Shown here: positions 6,388 through 6,471 of the stretch, one piece after another
How positions within the stretch are numbered: position 1 is the first letter of the stretch
Layout: every line of letters starts with the position of its first letter
DNA from: Chloroflexota bacterium
GTDB taxonomy: Bacteria > Chloroflexota > Anaerolineae > 4572-78 > J111
Assembly (NCBI GenBank): GCA_003694775.1
Contig: RFJV01000028.1
Coordinates: 1-6,471, forward strand
Direction of reading: 5' to 3'
Length of the DNA: 6,471 nucleotides
The notes under the pieces: model-generated
What the model was told of the DNA's origin: nothing
The model's database searches: none
The model's input: the letters and a program-made list of their open reading frames with translations, nothing else
Program-made: the position numbers and the translations under genes

Positions 6388-6471
6388 AACAGTCCGCACC
6401 TGAACAGTATACAAGATACTTTTGGATAATGATAATACAGGCCCCACAATTTGCCAAACCCCGCCGTGACC

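Larger units (their letters stand above)
6253..6407. repeat. 155-bp nested palindromic element (MITE- or REP-like)
   Basis: The ends are inverted repeats: 6253-6273 against 6387-6407, 21 bases with a single G/T mismatch (6267/6393). Pairing continues inward with CCCTCACCCC (6276-6285) against GGGGTGAGGG (6375-6384) and CCCCC (6287-6291) against GGGGG (6369-6373), so 35 of 39 positions pair. With a one-base bulge four more outer bases (GTAT/ATAC) match. The centre holds a second, perfect hairpin. There is no transposase inside. The C-rich 'CCCTCACCCC...CTCTCCCGC' style resembles intergenic repeats seen in many bacterial genomes (recollection). It may be a non-autonomous mobile element or a structured terminator-like spacer. 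Confidence 0.85.
6168..6471. other. Intergenic block upstream of the operon
   Basis: No credible coding region on either strand. It contains the rest of the 34-bp tandem repeats (to 6215), about 35 bases without visible structure, the 155-bp palindromic element (6253-6407), and about 64 bases of AT-richer sequence to the window end. The operon promoter should lie here or beyond the edge. On the minus strand TATTAT (6437-6432) resembles a -10 box, but no well-spaced -35 accompanies it. Confidence 0.7.

Noticed and set aside
6253..6407. CRISPR array
   Set aside because: The repeats are inverted and nested, not regularly spaced direct repeats with unique spacers; the 34-bp direct repeats at 6137-6215 are adjacent without spacers.
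6427..6455. Sigma-70 promoter for the operon
   Set aside because: TATTAT resembles a -10 box and TTGGCA a -35 on the minus strand, but the spacer is only 14 bases, and it would place the palindrome inside the leader; too weak to call.
6257..6457. 66-codon minus-strand open frame in the palindrome
   Set aside because: Its codons are mostly the C/G-rich hairpin arms (Pro/Gly/Arg-rich), which is repeat DNA rather than a gene.

Overview
The window holds a single four-gene unit transcribed from the minus strand (right to left), followed upstream by a repeat-rich intergenic block. Transcription order: a membrane-anchored lytic transglycosylase (6167-5046), a tandem AAA+ ATPase (5042-2799), a 775-residue hypothetical protein that looks like contractile-injection-system cargo (2802-475), and a YbjN-like small protein that runs off the left edge (454-<1). 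Spacings are 3 nt, a 4-nt ATGA overlap, and 20 nt, so an operon with translational coupling is very likely.

The ATPase matches, from memory of the family, the winged-helix/AAA+ type (Afp15-like) that accompanies extracellular contractile injection systems (eCIS). The next protein begins with a short motif around 'LQRYAGNQAV' that recurs in N-terminal regions of eCIS-linked cargo proteins, often next to DUF4157 domains, followed by a Gln-rich linker and a long helical body. The YbjN fold resembles type III secretion chaperones, so a cargo/chaperone (or toxin/immunity) pair is a reasonable hypothesis. The transglycosylase has a cytoplasmic N-terminal domain, one transmembrane helix and an outside catalytic domain, so it could open the peptidoglycan for particle assembly, docking or release. 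No sheath, tube, baseplate, spike or tape-measure gene lies inside the window, so the eCIS assignment rests on the ATPase and the leader motif.

The right-hand 300 nt hold no gene. They contain a 34-bp tandem repeat that duplicates the start codon of the transglycosylase, and a 155-bp nested palindrome (long imperfect outer stem, perfect 17-bp inner hairpin, a G-quadruplex motif) that looks like a non-autonomous mobile or REP-type repeat.

Organism: a bacterium of moderately high GC. Two 60-base lines counted by hand in the ATPase gene are 58% and 72% GC. The body of the cargo gene is clearly poorer (38-52% in three lines), while its first ~240 bases return to 58-63%. The gene set would fit Chloroflexota or another environmental phylum with eCIS loci, but the sequence does not decide taxonomy.
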